Below are positions 17,282 to 25,395 of a DNA stretch of 64,000 bases, in pieces; position 1 is the stretch's first letter, and every line of letters begins with the position of its first letter. The DNA is from Microvirga sp. BSC39 (GTDB lineage Bacteria; Pseudomonadota; Alphaproteobacteria; Rhizobiales; Beijerinckiaceae), in the NCBI RefSeq assembly GCF_000739015.1, contig NZ_JPUG01000079.1, positions 1 through 64,000 on the forward strand, read 5' to 3'. The translations under genes were made by a program, and so were the position numbers. The notes beneath the pieces are model-generated. The model was given only the letters and a program-made list of their open reading frames with translations. It made no database searches and had not been told where the DNA came from.

Positions 17282-17395
17282 CTAACCGATGATGAAGTGG
17301 AAATCAGTCATGCTGACTTTTCCACCAGCAGCGCTGGCAAGCTCTTTCTCAGTCAATACTGTCGGTGGCTTCTTCTTGTCTTTCTCTTTTTTCAT
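17282..17395 (-). CDS. 37-residue peptide with double-glycine-type leader (candidate secreted peptide precursor)
   Basis: A short gene of 37 codons plus TAG. It has a good ribosome site, GGGAG six to seven bases before the ATG at 17395, and an AT-rich promoter-like upstream region. The peptide has a lysine-rich start (MKKEKDKKK), then LTEKELASAAGG, which fits the double-glycine leader pattern L-S/T-x-x-E-L-x-x-x-x-G-G recognised by C39 peptidase ABC exporters. A 12-residue tail, KVSMTDFHFIIG, follows. No C39 exporter or maturation enzyme is nearby. GGKVSMTDFHF also resembles a loop of Hcp1-family proteins, so a fragment or mimic of such a protein is an alternative. Function unknown. Confidence 0.65.
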   Translation of the reverse strand: MKKEKDKKKPPTVLTEKELASAAGGKVSMTDFHFIIG

Positions 17396-17406
17396 TATTC
17401 ACTCCC

Positions 17407-17454
17407 AAGTTGCATGCCCCACGCGATGTGATGGATTGTATATGCATGCAACTT
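17407..17454 (-). promoter_or_regulatory. 11-bp inverted repeat upstream of the small peptide gene
   Basis: AAGTTGCATGC at 17407-17417 and its exact reverse complement at 17444-17454 are separated by 26 bases. One arm abuts the ribosome site of the peptide gene and the other lies by TATACAAT, a possible -10 box on the minus strand. This could be a pair of operator half-sites for a dimeric regulator or an RNA stem masking the start. Confidence 0.5.
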
Positions 17455-17514
17455 AATAAAATTGCATATTGTTCTACATCGATCAAATCGGGAGTGCTCG
17501 TGGTGGCACTTGAT

Positions 17515-17741
17515 CCGATAGCGCTGATCGCGGACATGGCCGAAGCCGGCCATGTCCGCGTATGCACGAAGTCACCTTCAGCCAGATAGGCCAACTCCGT
17601 CGGCGTTGAGGCTCGGCCCAGAATCGGATTCCGATGCGGGAACCCGGCCGAAGCGGGTGATCACGTCGGCTTTGGCCTCGGCCTGGCTCAACCAGAATGC
17701 GCAGACAGGCTTGAGGTGCTCCGGAGCCTCCTCAAGGGCCC
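17515..17741 (-). pseudogene. Truncated, frameshifted DUF924 gene remnant
   Basis: About 227 bases align with the 3' part of the intact DUF924 gene (its bases 18890-19115) at clearly high identity. The copy lacks the first two thirds of the gene, carries one extra C in the run at about 17642 that shifts the frame, and has lost the stop codon, so it cannot make a DUF924 protein. It lies on the same strand and on the other side of the DMT transporter, so that transporter is bracketed by two direct repeats. Confidence 0.85.
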
Positions 17742-17774
17742 GTGATGACCCGACAAGGCAATCGTGACCCGAGC

Positions 17775-18731
17775 TCAGATGTCCTGCCCCTGATATGCTT
17801 CAGGAGGCACCTGCTTCTTTTGCCGGAGCAGCTTGATGAGACGGCCGTCGATCGCAGCTAGTCCGAGACCGATCAGGGCCATACCCAGGAAATGCTTGGG
17901 GTCCAGCCGCTCGCCGAGTACCGCCGATCCCAGGATGATCGCGCTGATCGGGATCAGAAAGGTCACAAGCAGGAGATTGGTGGCTCCGGCCGTTGCGAGA
18001 ATCCGGAAATACAGAATGTAGGCAAGAGCCGTCGATAGGGCAGCAATGCCGATCAGCGCACCCCAAGCCGGCAAACTCGGCATGGGCAACTGCCATGGCT
18101 GCTCAAAGAGGACAGCGACTGGGATCAGGATGATCGTCGAGGCCGTTACCTGACCCGTTGCTGTCACCATGGGAGCAACGCCCATCTGTTTGAACCTGCG
18201 TCCGTAAACGCCTGCAAAGGCGTACGACAAGGCTGCTCCCAGGACGGCGAGTTGAGCCAGTACGTTGGTCCCGAGACCCGTCAATACCTCCGGCCCAATC
18301 ATCACCACGACGCCAACCAAGCCGATCAGCACGCCCACGAGCCTGTTGCCGGTCATCTTTTCATCCTGCGTGAGGAAGTGAGCCACGATGACTGTGGATA
18401 GCGGCGTGGTGGCGTTCAAAATGGAGGCGAGCCCGCTCGCGATGTGGCTTTGCCCCCACACGATCAATGGAAACGGGATAGCATTGTTGAGAAGTCCCAT
18501 GCCGAAGAAGGCAATCCACACCCGCTTGTCGCCAGGAATGCGCAACCCGATAGTCCGGATCACGATGTTGAGGATCAAGGCCGCAAGACCGACTCTCAGC
18601 ACGACGATCGTGAAGGGCGGAAGCTCCTTGACCGCCACCCCGGTGAAGAAAAACGATCCTCCCCAGAGAACGGAGAGGGTAACAAGCATGACCCACTCAA
18701 GAGTGGTCATGTTGCGGTTGACGCTTGGCAT
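17775..18731 (-). CDS. DMT superfamily (EamA) transporter
   Basis: About 318 residues with roughly ten hydrophobic helices in two EamA repeats. The first has VLWGGSFFFTGVAVKELPPF and the second TALAYILYFRILATAGATNL followed by PISAIILGSAVLGERL, the conserved ends of EamA domains. These inner-membrane proteins export or import small metabolites; the substrate is not predictable here. I use ATG 18731, but 18761 (with AAAGG before it) and the internal MTTLEWVML start are also possible. The gene looks less GC-rich than its neighbours and is flanked by direct repeats of DUF924 sequence, which suggests it arrived with a local rearrangement. Confidence 0.9.
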   Translation of the reverse strand: MPSVNRNMTTLEWVMLVTLSVLWGGSFFFTGVAVKELPPFTIVVLRVGLAALILNIVIRTIGLRIPGDKRVWIAFFGMGLLNNAIPFPLIVWGQSHIASGLASILNATTPLSTVIVAHFLTQDEKMTGNRLVGVLIGLVGVVVMIGPEVLTGLGTNVLAQLAVLGAALSYAFAGVYGRRFKQMGVAPMVTATGQVTASTIILIPVAVLFEQPWQLPMPSLPAWGALIGIAALSTALAYILYFRILATAGATNLLLVTFLIPISAIILGSAVLGERLDPKHFLGMALIGLGLAAIDGRLIKLLRQKKQVPPEAYQGQDI

Positions 18732-18803
18732 GAAAGGATCCCCACAATCGAGAGATGGCACCTTTAAGTTGGTCCATTGAGCGTGCCACCCGGTTCCTGT
18801 GAT

Positions 18804-18823
18804 TATAACTATATATTGTTATA
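18804..18823. promoter_or_regulatory. AT-rich palindrome upstream of the DMT transporter
   Basis: TATAAC and GTTATA form a 6-bp inverted repeat around eight A/T bases in an otherwise GC-rich stretch, about 70 bases upstream of the transporter start and downstream of the DUF924 stop side. It could hold the -10 region or an operator of the transporter gene. Confidence 0.4.
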
Positions 18824-18883
18824 TTGATACGGGTTGGATCGGGTGCTCCCCCATTGCTTGGTCCAGCAGGCTTATACTGCCTC

Positions 18884-19549
18884 TCAGCCGACGGCGCTGA
18901 TCGCCGATTGGGCCGAGGCCGGCAGCGTCCGCATATGGACGAAGTCTCCCTTGGCCAGATAAGTCAGTTCCACCGGCGTTGAGGCTCGGCCCAGAACCGG
19001 ATTGCGGTGCGGGAACCGGCCGAAGCGGGTGATCACGTCGGCATTGGCCTTGGCCTGGCCCAGCGAGAATGCCCAGACGGGCTTGAGGTGCTCCGGAGCC
19101 TCCTCAAGGGCCTGTTCCGAAATGGCCACGATGCGCCTCATCCGCTCCAGGTGGTCCGGACCCTCCGCATGGGCCAGCGGGAGCAGGTGGAAGAACCTCT
19201 CATAGGGGCTCTGCAGGGCCTCGTAATGCCCGTTCCGGAAGCCCTCCTCGGCGATGCTCAATGCATCCTGATCCGACGAATAGGCCTCGGCCGCCCCGGC
19301 GAACAGGCCGCGTGGAAACTGATCCAGAACGATGATGAGAGACAGGCGCCCCTGCGGGGTCTCCAGCCAGTGATCCAACCGGCCCGATCGCGCCGCATGC
19401 ACCACGGGCGCGAAGCGCACCAGATCCGCATTGGCGCCGCCGCGCATCCACCAGGCGAGCATCTGCCAATGGGCCGCGATGTCGGCGTTCGAGAGATCGA
19501 CCGGAAACCAGAAGCGGTAGACCTTTTGCCAGTCCGTGCGAGATGACAT
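18884..19549 (-). CDS. DUF924 family protein
   Basis: An intact 221-residue member of DUF924, a helical family of unknown biochemical role. Family motifs are present: VYRFWFPVD near the N-terminus, IIVLDQFPRGLFAGAAEAYS with the conserved Asp-Gln-Phe-Pro-Arg at about 77-81, ERFFHLLPLAHAEG, and the C-terminal FGRFPHRNPVLGRAST. The ribosome site GGGAGGA lies five bases before ATG 19549. A decayed duplicate of the last third lies at 17515-17741. The gene appears monocistronic. Confidence 0.92.
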   Translation of the reverse strand: MSSRTDWQKVYRFWFPVDLSNADIAAHWQMLAWWMRGGANADLVRFAPVVHAARSGRLDHWLETPQGRLSLIIVLDQFPRGLFAGAAEAYSSDQDALSIAEEGFRNGHYEALQSPYERFFHLLPLAHAEGPDHLERMRRIVAISEQALEEAPEHLKPVWAFSLGQAKANADVITRFGRFPHRNPVLGRASTPVELTYLAKGDFVHMRTLPASAQSAISAVG

Positions 19550-19632
19550 CGGATCCTCCCTGAAGGAGTTTCGATGTTAATCGCTGCAGGGGCTTTCCGA
19601 TGTGACCTGGATCACAGACGGAACGGCAGGCG

Positions 19633-19869
19633 TCAGAACGCCTTGAAGGTGATGATCGTGTGCGTGTCGGCGATCTCCGGGATGACCTGCACGTTCTCCG
19701 CGATGAAGTGGCCGATATCGACCCCGTCGTCCACATGGAACTTGGCGAGGATGTCGTAGTTGCCGGCAGTCGAGTAGATCTCGGATGCGATCTCCCGGTC
19801 CGCGAGGGCGTTCGCAACGGCGTAGGTCTTGCCGAGCTTGCACTTGATCTCGACGAAGAAGGTCTGCAT
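19633..19869 (-). CDS. Stand-alone Lrp/AsnC-type ligand-binding (RAM) domain protein
   Basis: A 78-residue protein consisting only of the C-terminal ligand-binding domain of the Lrp/AsnC family, with no helix-turn-helix. The fold's landmarks are visible: FFVEIKCKLGKTYAVANAL, then IYSTAGNYDILAKFHVDDG (the Gly-x-Tyr-Asp region) and the final THTIITFKAF. GGAG precedes ATG 19869 by six bases; longer starts read into a non-conserved leader. Such domains assemble into rings and bind amino acids. Here it might modulate an Lrp regulator or bind an effector directly. It follows ugd on the same strand. Confidence 0.85.
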   Translation of the reverse strand: MQTFFVEIKCKLGKTYAVANALADREIASEIYSTAGNYDILAKFHVDDGVDIGHFIAENVQVIPEIADTHTIITFKAF

Positions 19870-19953
19870 GAGCCGCTCCCGGTGGCGCAATCTTTGAGAT
19901 GCCCCTCTCATGGCATCGGCGGGACCGGCGCGCAAGCCGGTCCCAGGTCAGGG

Positions 19954-21258
19954 TCACGGGCGTCCGATGCTCACATAGGTGAAGCCGTGGCGGCGCATCT
20001 CGTCCGGCCGGTAGACGTTGCGCAGGTCGACCACCACAGGCTCGGCCAGGGCGGCCTTCAGGCGCCGCAGGTCCAGCGCCCGGAACAGGTCCCACTCGGT
20101 CACGAGCACCAGGGCATCGGCATCGCGGGCGCAGTCATAGGCGTCCTTCGCGTACTGCACATCGGTCAGCATGGACCGGGCGGCTTCCATGCCCTCCGGA
20201 TCGTAGGCCTTCACCCGGGCGCCTGCATCCTGCAGGGCCGTGATGACATCGAGGGAGGGCGCATCGCGCATGTCGTCGGTGTTGGGCTTGAAGGTCAGGC
20301 CCAGCACCGCAATGGTCTTGCCGCGCACGGAACCGCCGCAGGCCGCGATCACCTTGCGGCCCATGGCGCGCTTGCGCTGGCTGTTGACCGCCGCCACCGT
20401 CTCCACGAGGCGGATCGGCGCCTCGTGGTCCTGCGCGGTCTTGATCAGGGCGAGCGTGTCCTTCGGGAAGCACGAGCCGCCATAGCCGGGACCCGCATGG
20501 AGGAACTTGGAGCCGATGCGGTTGTCCAGCCCGATACCCCGGGCCACGTCCTGCACGTTGGCCCCCACATGCTCGCACAGGTCCGCGATCTCGTTGATGA
20601 AGGTGATCTTGGTGGCGAGGAACGCATTGGCCGCATACTTCGTCAGCTCCGCGGTGCGCCGGGACATGGCGAGCACCGGGGACTGGTTGAGGTAGAGCGG
20701 CCGGTAGATGTCGTTCATCACCGCCTTGGCGCGCTCGTCCTCGGTGCCGATCACGATGCGGTCCGGGCGCTTGAAGTCGGCGATGGCCGCGCCTTCACGC
20801 AGGAATTCCGGGTTGGACACCACAGCAAATTCCGCATCGGGCCGGGTCTCGCGGATGATGCGCTCGACCTCGTCGCCGGTGCCCACCGGCACGGTGGATT
20901 TGGTGACGATCACCGTGTAGCCGTCAATGGCGGCAGCGATGTCGCGGGCGGCCTGGTAGACATAAGACAGGTCCGCATGGCCGTCGCCGCGCCGGGAGGG
21001 GGTTCCCACCGCGATGAACACGGATTCGGCGCTCCTGACCGCCTTGCCTAAGTCGGTGGTGAAGGTCAGTCGCCCCTCGCGCACGTTCTTGGCCACGAGT
21101 TCGGCCAGTCCCGGCTCGAAGATCGGGATCTCGCCCCGGTTGAGGGCCTCGATCTTGGCCGGGTCCTTGTCGACGCAGCAGACCTCGTGGCCGAAATCCG
21201 CAAAGCAGGCGCCGGACACCAGGCCCACATAGCCTGCTCCGATCATCGCGACATGCAT
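19954..21258 (-). CDS. ugd: UDP-glucose 6-dehydrogenase
   Basis: A 434-residue enzyme oxidising UDP-glucose to UDP-glucuronate with two NAD+. The N-terminal NAD-binding motif is MIGAGYVGLVSG (residues 5-16), and KSTVPVGTGDEVERIIRE lies at about 122. The active-site GPGYGGSCFPKD carries the catalytic cysteine near residue 260, and the C-terminal NAD-like domain has VLGLTFKPNTDDMRDAPSLD. Length matches the family. GGGGAG lies six bases before the ATG. UDP-glucuronate would feed acidic exopolysaccharide made by the window's glycosyltransferases, an inference from content rather than operon structure. Confidence 0.97.
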   Translation of the reverse strand: MHVAMIGAGYVGLVSGACFADFGHEVCCVDKDPAKIEALNRGEIPIFEPGLAELVAKNVREGRLTFTTDLGKAVRSAESVFIAVGTPSRRGDGHADLSYVYQAARDIAAAIDGYTVIVTKSTVPVGTGDEVERIIRETRPDAEFAVVSNPEFLREGAAIADFKRPDRIVIGTEDERAKAVMNDIYRPLYLNQSPVLAMSRRTAELTKYAANAFLATKITFINEIADLCEHVGANVQDVARGIGLDNRIGSKFLHAGPGYGGSCFPKDTLALIKTAQDHEAPIRLVETVAAVNSQRKRAMGRKVIAACGGSVRGKTIAVLGLTFKPNTDDMRDAPSLDVITALQDAGARVKAYDPEGMEAARSMLTDVQYAKDAYDCARDADALVLVTEWDLFRALDLRRLKAALAEPVVVDLRNVYRPDEMRRHGFTYVSIGRP

Positions 21259-21426
21259 CAGGGGCTCCCCGTTCGTTGAACCTTGGGTTTAGGGTGGCGA
21301 GCGCCGAGCCGCAAGCCGTCGCCTGCGACGATTTCGGGGGGACTTTCCGCTCTTTTGCAACAACGTCCCCTTTGACTTCTGCCATCAGTGCCTCCACAAC
21401 ACCGCCGCTTTTCAAACGGGGCATTG

Positions 21427-22440
21427 ATGGACAATCCATTTCTTGTCGAGGTCACTCGCGGCCATCTGGTCGAGTCGCGCCACAGGGGCAGCGTCTCGGT
21501 GGTAGACGCGGAAGGGGCCACGGTTCTGTCGATCGGCGACGTGGACCGGCGCGTTTTTCCGCGCTCCGCCGTCAAGGCGCTTCAGGCCATGCCGCTGGTC
21601 GAGAGCGGGATCGCGGACAAGTACGGCCTTTCCGACGAAGAGATCGCGCTGGCCTGCGCGTCCCATTCCGGTGAACCGGACCATGTGAGGGTGGCCGCAT
21701 CCATGCTGGCCAAGGCAGGCCAGGATGCCGGTTGCCTCGAATGCGGCACCCATTGGCCCATGGGCGAGGCCGCGAACCGCGCCCTGGCGGCGTCAGGAGC
21801 AAGCCCCAGCGCCCTGCACAACAACTGCTCGGGCAAGCATGCGGGCTTCATCTGCCTCGCCTGCGGCCAAGGGGAGAACCCCACAGGCTACGTGCTGGCG
21901 GATCACCCGGTCCAGCGCAGCGTGCGCGAGGCCCTGGAGGACATCACGGGCGCCTGCCACTCGGTCGAGAAGAGCGGCATCGACGGCTGCTCGATCCCCA
22001 CTTATGCGATCCGGCTCCCGTCGCTGGCCTTCGGGTTCGCCCGGTTCGGCACCGGGATCGGCCTGCCGGGCGACGGCAAGGCCGCGGCCGCCCGGATCCG
22101 CAAGGCCGTGGCCCGCCATCCCTTCATGGTCGCCGGCACCGGACGGTTCGACACGAAGCTGATGGAATGTCTCGGCGAACGCGCCTTCGTGAAAGTGGGC
22201 GCCGAGGGCGTCTATTGCGCGTCGTTCCCGGAACTCGGCTACGGAATCGCCCTGAAGGCGGACGACGGCAATGCCCGCGCGGCCGAGGCCATGATGGCCG
22301 GCCTCGCCCTTCGCTTCCTCCCCTTGAGCGACAACGAGCGCAAAGTGGTCGAAGGCTTGGCGCAGCCCGTGCTCAAGAACTGGAACGGGATCGAACTCGG
22401 GCAGATCAGGCCCACTTCGGAGATCACGGGCGCGGCGTGA
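21427..22440 (+). CDS. L-asparaginase II, rhizobial (ReAV-like) type
   Basis: A 337-residue cytoplasmic asparaginase of the family typified by Rhizobium etli asparaginase II, unrelated to E. coli AnsA/AnsB. The SxxK catalytic pair is Ser47-Lys50 in RSAVKALQAMPL. CASHSGEPDHV, NNCSGKHAG (Cys near 134 and the following Lys, the zinc-site residues in the characterised enzyme) and DGCSIPTYAIRLP are conserved. It hydrolyses asparagine to aspartate and ammonia. I use ATG 21427; an upstream GTG at 21388 would add 13 residues unlike the family. It is divergent from ugd. Confidence 0.92.
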   Translation: MDNPFLVEVTRGHLVESRHRGSVSVVDAEGATVLSIGDVDRRVFPRSAVKALQAMPLVESGIADKYGLSDEEIALACASHSGEPDHVRVAASMLAKAGQDAGCLECGTHWPMGEAANRALAASGASPSALHNNCSGKHAGFICLACGQGENPTGYVLADHPVQRSVREALEDITGACHSVEKSGIDGCSIPTYAIRLPSLAFGFARFGTGIGLPGDGKAAAARIRKAVARHPFMVAGTGRFDTKLMECLGERAFVKVGAEGVYCASFPELGYGIALKADDGNARAAEAMMAGLALRFLPLSDNERKVVEGLAQPVLKNWNGIELGQIRPTSEITGAA

Positions 22441-22474
22441 ATGCGCTGACGATGCGCTCACCCGGCCTGCTGAA

Positions 22475-23458
22475 TTAGAGTCCCAGCAGCTTCACGATCT
22501 CGCTCGCCGCCGCATTGGGCGACAGCGTGCCGCCCGCAATGGCGCGCTCGATCTCCGGCACGCGCTGACGCAGGGCGGGATCGTGGGTGAGGCGCTCGTG
22601 CAGGCGCTCGTGGACGAGGGCCCACATCCATTTCGTGTCCTGCGCCCGCCGCTTGGCGGCAAGCTCGCCGGTCGCCTCGAGGCGCTTTCGGTGGTCGAGC
22701 ACCTTGGTCCAGAGCTCGTCGAGTCCCTGGCCGGTAAGCCCTGAGACCGTCAGCACGGGGGGGGTCCAGGTGGGCGAGGCTGGGGCAAGGATGTGCAGGG
22801 CGGCCTTGTACTCGGCGGCAGCTGCCTTTGCCTTGGCGCCCGCATCGTCCGCCTTGTTGACGGCAATCAGGTCGGCAAGCTCCAGGATGCCCTTCTTGAT
22901 GCCCTGCAGCTCGTCGCCGGCGCCCGGCAGCATCAGGACGAGGAAGAAATCGGTGAGGTCCGCCACCGCCGTTTCCGACTGGCCGACGCCCACGGTCTCC
23001 ACCAGGATCACGTCGAACCCGGCGGCCTCGCAGAGCAGCATGGTCTCCCGGGTCTTGGCCGCGACGCCGCCGAGCGTCCCGGAGGAGGGCGAGGGGCGGA
23101 TGAAGGCGTTCGGGTCGGCGGCCAGTCGCGCCATGCGGGTCTTGTCGCCGAGGATCGCCCCGCCGGTCCGGGTGGAGGAGGGGTCGACGGCGAGCACCGC
23201 CACCTTGTGGCCCTTCTCGGTGAGCATGGAGCCCAGCGTATCGATGGTGGTGGACTTGCCCACGCCGGGAACGCCGGTGATGCCGACCCGCACGGCCTTG
23301 CCTGTGCGGGGCATCAGCTCCTGAAGAAGAACGCGGGCCGCCTCGCGATGGTCGGGCCGGCGCGATTCCATGAGCGTGATGGCGCGCGCCAGCGCGGCCC
23401 GGTCGCCGCCGGCAACCATCTCGGCCGAAACTGGTGTCTTTTGAGTGCCCCCGGTCAT
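22475..23458 (-). CDS. meaB: Methylmalonyl-CoA mutase-associated GTPase MeaB
   Basis: A 327-residue G3E-family P-loop GTPase that protects and reloads adenosylcobalamin-dependent methylmalonyl-CoA mutase. The P-loop GITGVPGVGKST is at residues 59-70. VLAVDPSSTRTGGAILGDKTRM is the family switch I-like region. The Walker B region is VILVETVGVGQSE, and the guanine-specificity motif NKAD lies near residue 200. The C-terminal dimerisation part is short but present. Both mutase subunits are encoded 4-10 kb away on the same strand, though not in one operon. Confidence 0.95.
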   Translation of the reverse strand: MTGGTQKTPVSAEMVAGGDRAALARAITLMESRRPDHREAARVLLQELMPRTGKAVRVGITGVPGVGKSTTIDTLGSMLTEKGHKVAVLAVDPSSTRTGGAILGDKTRMARLAADPNAFIRPSPSSGTLGGVAAKTRETMLLCEAAGFDVILVETVGVGQSETAVADLTDFFLVLMLPGAGDELQGIKKGILELADLIAVNKADDAGAKAKAAAAEYKAALHILAPASPTWTPPVLTVSGLTGQGLDELWTKVLDHRKRLEATGELAAKRRAQDTKWMWALVHERLHERLTHDPALRQRVPEIERAIAGGTLSPNAAASEIVKLLGL

Positions 23459-23649
23459 ACGGGAGCTTTAGCGCATTGTGCGGAAAAGTGGACTCGGTTC
23501 TTAGGCGGAACAGAGAGGCTGACGCGGCTTCATAAGGCGAATTGATACGACATATCGGCAAGATGAATTGGAGACCGAAGAGCATCTTCCATAAAGATCC
23601 CTGGCCGATCCCTCCCTGCCTACGTTCGAATGACAAGAGCTCTTCCAGA

Positions 23650-24435
23650 ATGCCTCCGGGAACAACCGAAATCACCGGCGCTCTTGAGATCCTCAGGCGC
23701 GATCCCCTCAGGAACGTGGTGCTCCTGAAGTTTCTGGACACGACGCTCGGGAGCTCGACTCTCCACCAGGCCGTCGACGGCCATGATGTTGCCAGCCTTC
23801 TCCTCGTCGATCACCGGTTCAGCAGCTTCGATCGGAAGGCCTACCCGGCGGCCAGGGTCTCCGCGATCATCTCCAGCACTCGCCCGGAACTCACCCGGAA
23901 GGTGCTGGCCTTCGCGCCGCGCGGCGAGACCCTGGTCTTCAAGCTGACCGATGAGGCTGACCGACTCGTAGTCGCCGAGGAGTTCCCGCTGAAGAGACAG
24001 ACGGCTTACCACTCGTATACGGCATCGGCGTTTGCCGCCGCCGCTCCGGGCGCAGATGTCGAGTTCGCCCTCAGCGACTCGCTGTCTCGAATGTTCGCAG
24101 CCCAGGACCATGATCCGGAGTGGCTGGGCTGCCTGATCGACAGCGGTCGCGCCTTCGTCTCCGCCGTGAAGGAGGATGGACAGGCCCTTTCAGCCTGTTT
24201 TGCCTTTCAGATCGACGGGGCGATTTGGGAAATCGGCGGCGTTTACACGGTTCCCGCAAGGCGTGGCGAAGGGCTGGGATCGCGAGCCGTCCGAACAGCC
24301 CTGGCCGAGCTGGCGCGTCGTGCATGCGTTCCTCGCTACCACGTCGCCGAAGACAATGCCGCTTCGATAAAGCTGGCGGAGACGCTTGGCATGACGCGCT
24401 TTCTCACGCTGACCCATTATCTCAGCGAGGTCTGA
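23650..24435 (+). CDS. GNAT family N-acetyltransferase
   Basis: About 261 residues. The C-terminal half is a GNAT domain: FQIDGAIWEIGGVYTVPARR then RGEGLGSRAVRTALAELARR, the acetyl-CoA pyrophosphate loop (R/Q-x-x-G-x-G/A), and the last strand with NAASIKLAETLGM. The N-terminal half is a degenerate GNAT-like domain, as in two-domain members with unknown substrates. I choose ATG 23650 (MPPGTTEITGALEIL); a TTG at 23542 would add 36 residues with no family character. It shares a divergent upstream region with meaB. Confidence 0.85.
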   Translation: MPPGTTEITGALEILRRDPLRNVVLLKFLDTTLGSSTLHQAVDGHDVASLLLVDHRFSSFDRKAYPAARVSAIISSTRPELTRKVLAFAPRGETLVFKLTDEADRLVVAEEFPLKRQTAYHSYTASAFAAAAPGADVEFALSDSLSRMFAAQDHDPEWLGCLIDSGRAFVSAVKEDGQALSACFAFQIDGAIWEIGGVYTVPARRGEGLGSRAVRTALAELARRACVPRYHVAEDNAASIKLAETLGMTRFLTLTHYLSEV

Positions 24436-24456
24436 GCCGACGGCCCGTCAGCATAT

Positions 24457-25215
24457 TCACCAAGTGATCGGATCCATGCCGAACCGTCCCCAGGCGGGAA
24501 TCTTGATGGCCGGGCGGCGCAGGTCGAGGCCGGCGACGAGGCCCATGAAGTCGAGCTCGATCCCCTCGATCCAGCCGACCGCGATGCCCGCATAGCCGCC
24601 GAGCGAGATCTGGATGCCGGTTCGGCTCGGGGTCAGGCCCACGATGTCGCGCCAGGGCTGCCAGTCCTTGCCCAGCGCCGTGGGCGGCAGGGGAGCCGCG
24701 AGTTCGGGGACGGAGCGCATCACATGGGCCACGAAGGTATTGGAGTTCGGGCCGGGCCAGGCGTTGTAGGCGCCGAAGGTCTGGTAGGGATAGCTCGCCA
24801 CGGCTTGGCGCACCTGCGGGATCAGCCGCTCGGCCTCGGGGCCTTCGATCACCACCACGGGATGGGGCGCATTGCCGAACCAGCGCCCGTCCGGCGCCCA
24901 GCCGTTGGTTCGCACCGGGCTGCCCCAGCCGACCTTGTCGTAGCGGGTGTACTGGCGGGCTCCGGCCTCCTTCACCACCACCCAGGTGTGGTGTGCGAAG
25001 ATGCCGCGCCAGCGTCCGACCCGTGCCGCATAGACCGCCACAATGGCCCCGGGAGCCTCGGACGCCGCCGGCAGGAGCTTCGCGCTCGACCAGTCGGCCG
25101 CCCCCCAATTCGGCGCGATATCGTCGCGCATGGCCCACCAGAGGGCATGAGCCCCCAGGGGGACGAGAAAAAGCGCAACGATGACAAGGAGGGTACGGGC
25201 GAGAGCGGCGAGCAT
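24457..25215 (-). CDS. DUF3750 domain-containing protein
   Basis: A 252-residue protein with one N-terminal transmembrane helix or uncleaved signal (residues 5-28) and a single DUF3750 domain. Typical segments are AVYAARVGRWRGIFAHHTWV, YDKVGWGSPVRTNGWAPDG, PYQTFGAYNAWPGPNSNTF and GGYAGIAVGWIEGIELD. The Asn-Ser-Asn-Thr-Phe and His/Trp positions suggest a papain/NlpC-like or other hydrolytic fold, but no activity is established. It is convergent with the GNAT gene (21-base gap) and divergent from the lipoprotein hydrolase. Confidence 0.85.
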   Translation of the reverse strand: MLAALARTLLVIVALFLVPLGAHALWWAMRDDIAPNWGAADWSSAKLLPAASEAPGAIVAVYAARVGRWRGIFAHHTWVVVKEAGARQYTRYDKVGWGSPVRTNGWAPDGRWFGNAPHPVVVIEGPEAERLIPQVRQAVASYPYQTFGAYNAWPGPNSNTFVAHVMRSVPELAAPLPPTALGKDWQPWRDIVGLTPSRTGIQISLGGYAGIAVGWIEGIELDFMGLVAGLDLRRPAIKIPAWGRFGMDPITW

Positions 25216-25395
25216 GGGGGGAAGGTACGGTCGGGGCCTGCCTGCATCAAGGCACCGGACCCCATGCTCCCGTTCACCAATGCTTTACCGCGATCCGGCA
25301 CGAGTAGGCGTGCCGCAGGGTTTCCGCCTTGCGCATGCCATGATCGAGGGCGAAACAGCATGACCTTTCCCGTCTCCTGTCGAAACCTGGGCTCC

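Noticed and set aside
17349..17594. 81-codon minus-strand frame containing the DUF924-like C-terminus
   Set aside because: It starts inside the decayed DUF924 copy and reads on through the lost stop; treated as part of the pseudogene, not a gene. It overlaps the small peptide gene in another frame.
24724..25395. N-terminal extension of the lipoprotein hydrolase frame
   Set aside because: It is antisense to the DUF3750 gene, and the lipoprotein signal starts at 25396 (or 25360).
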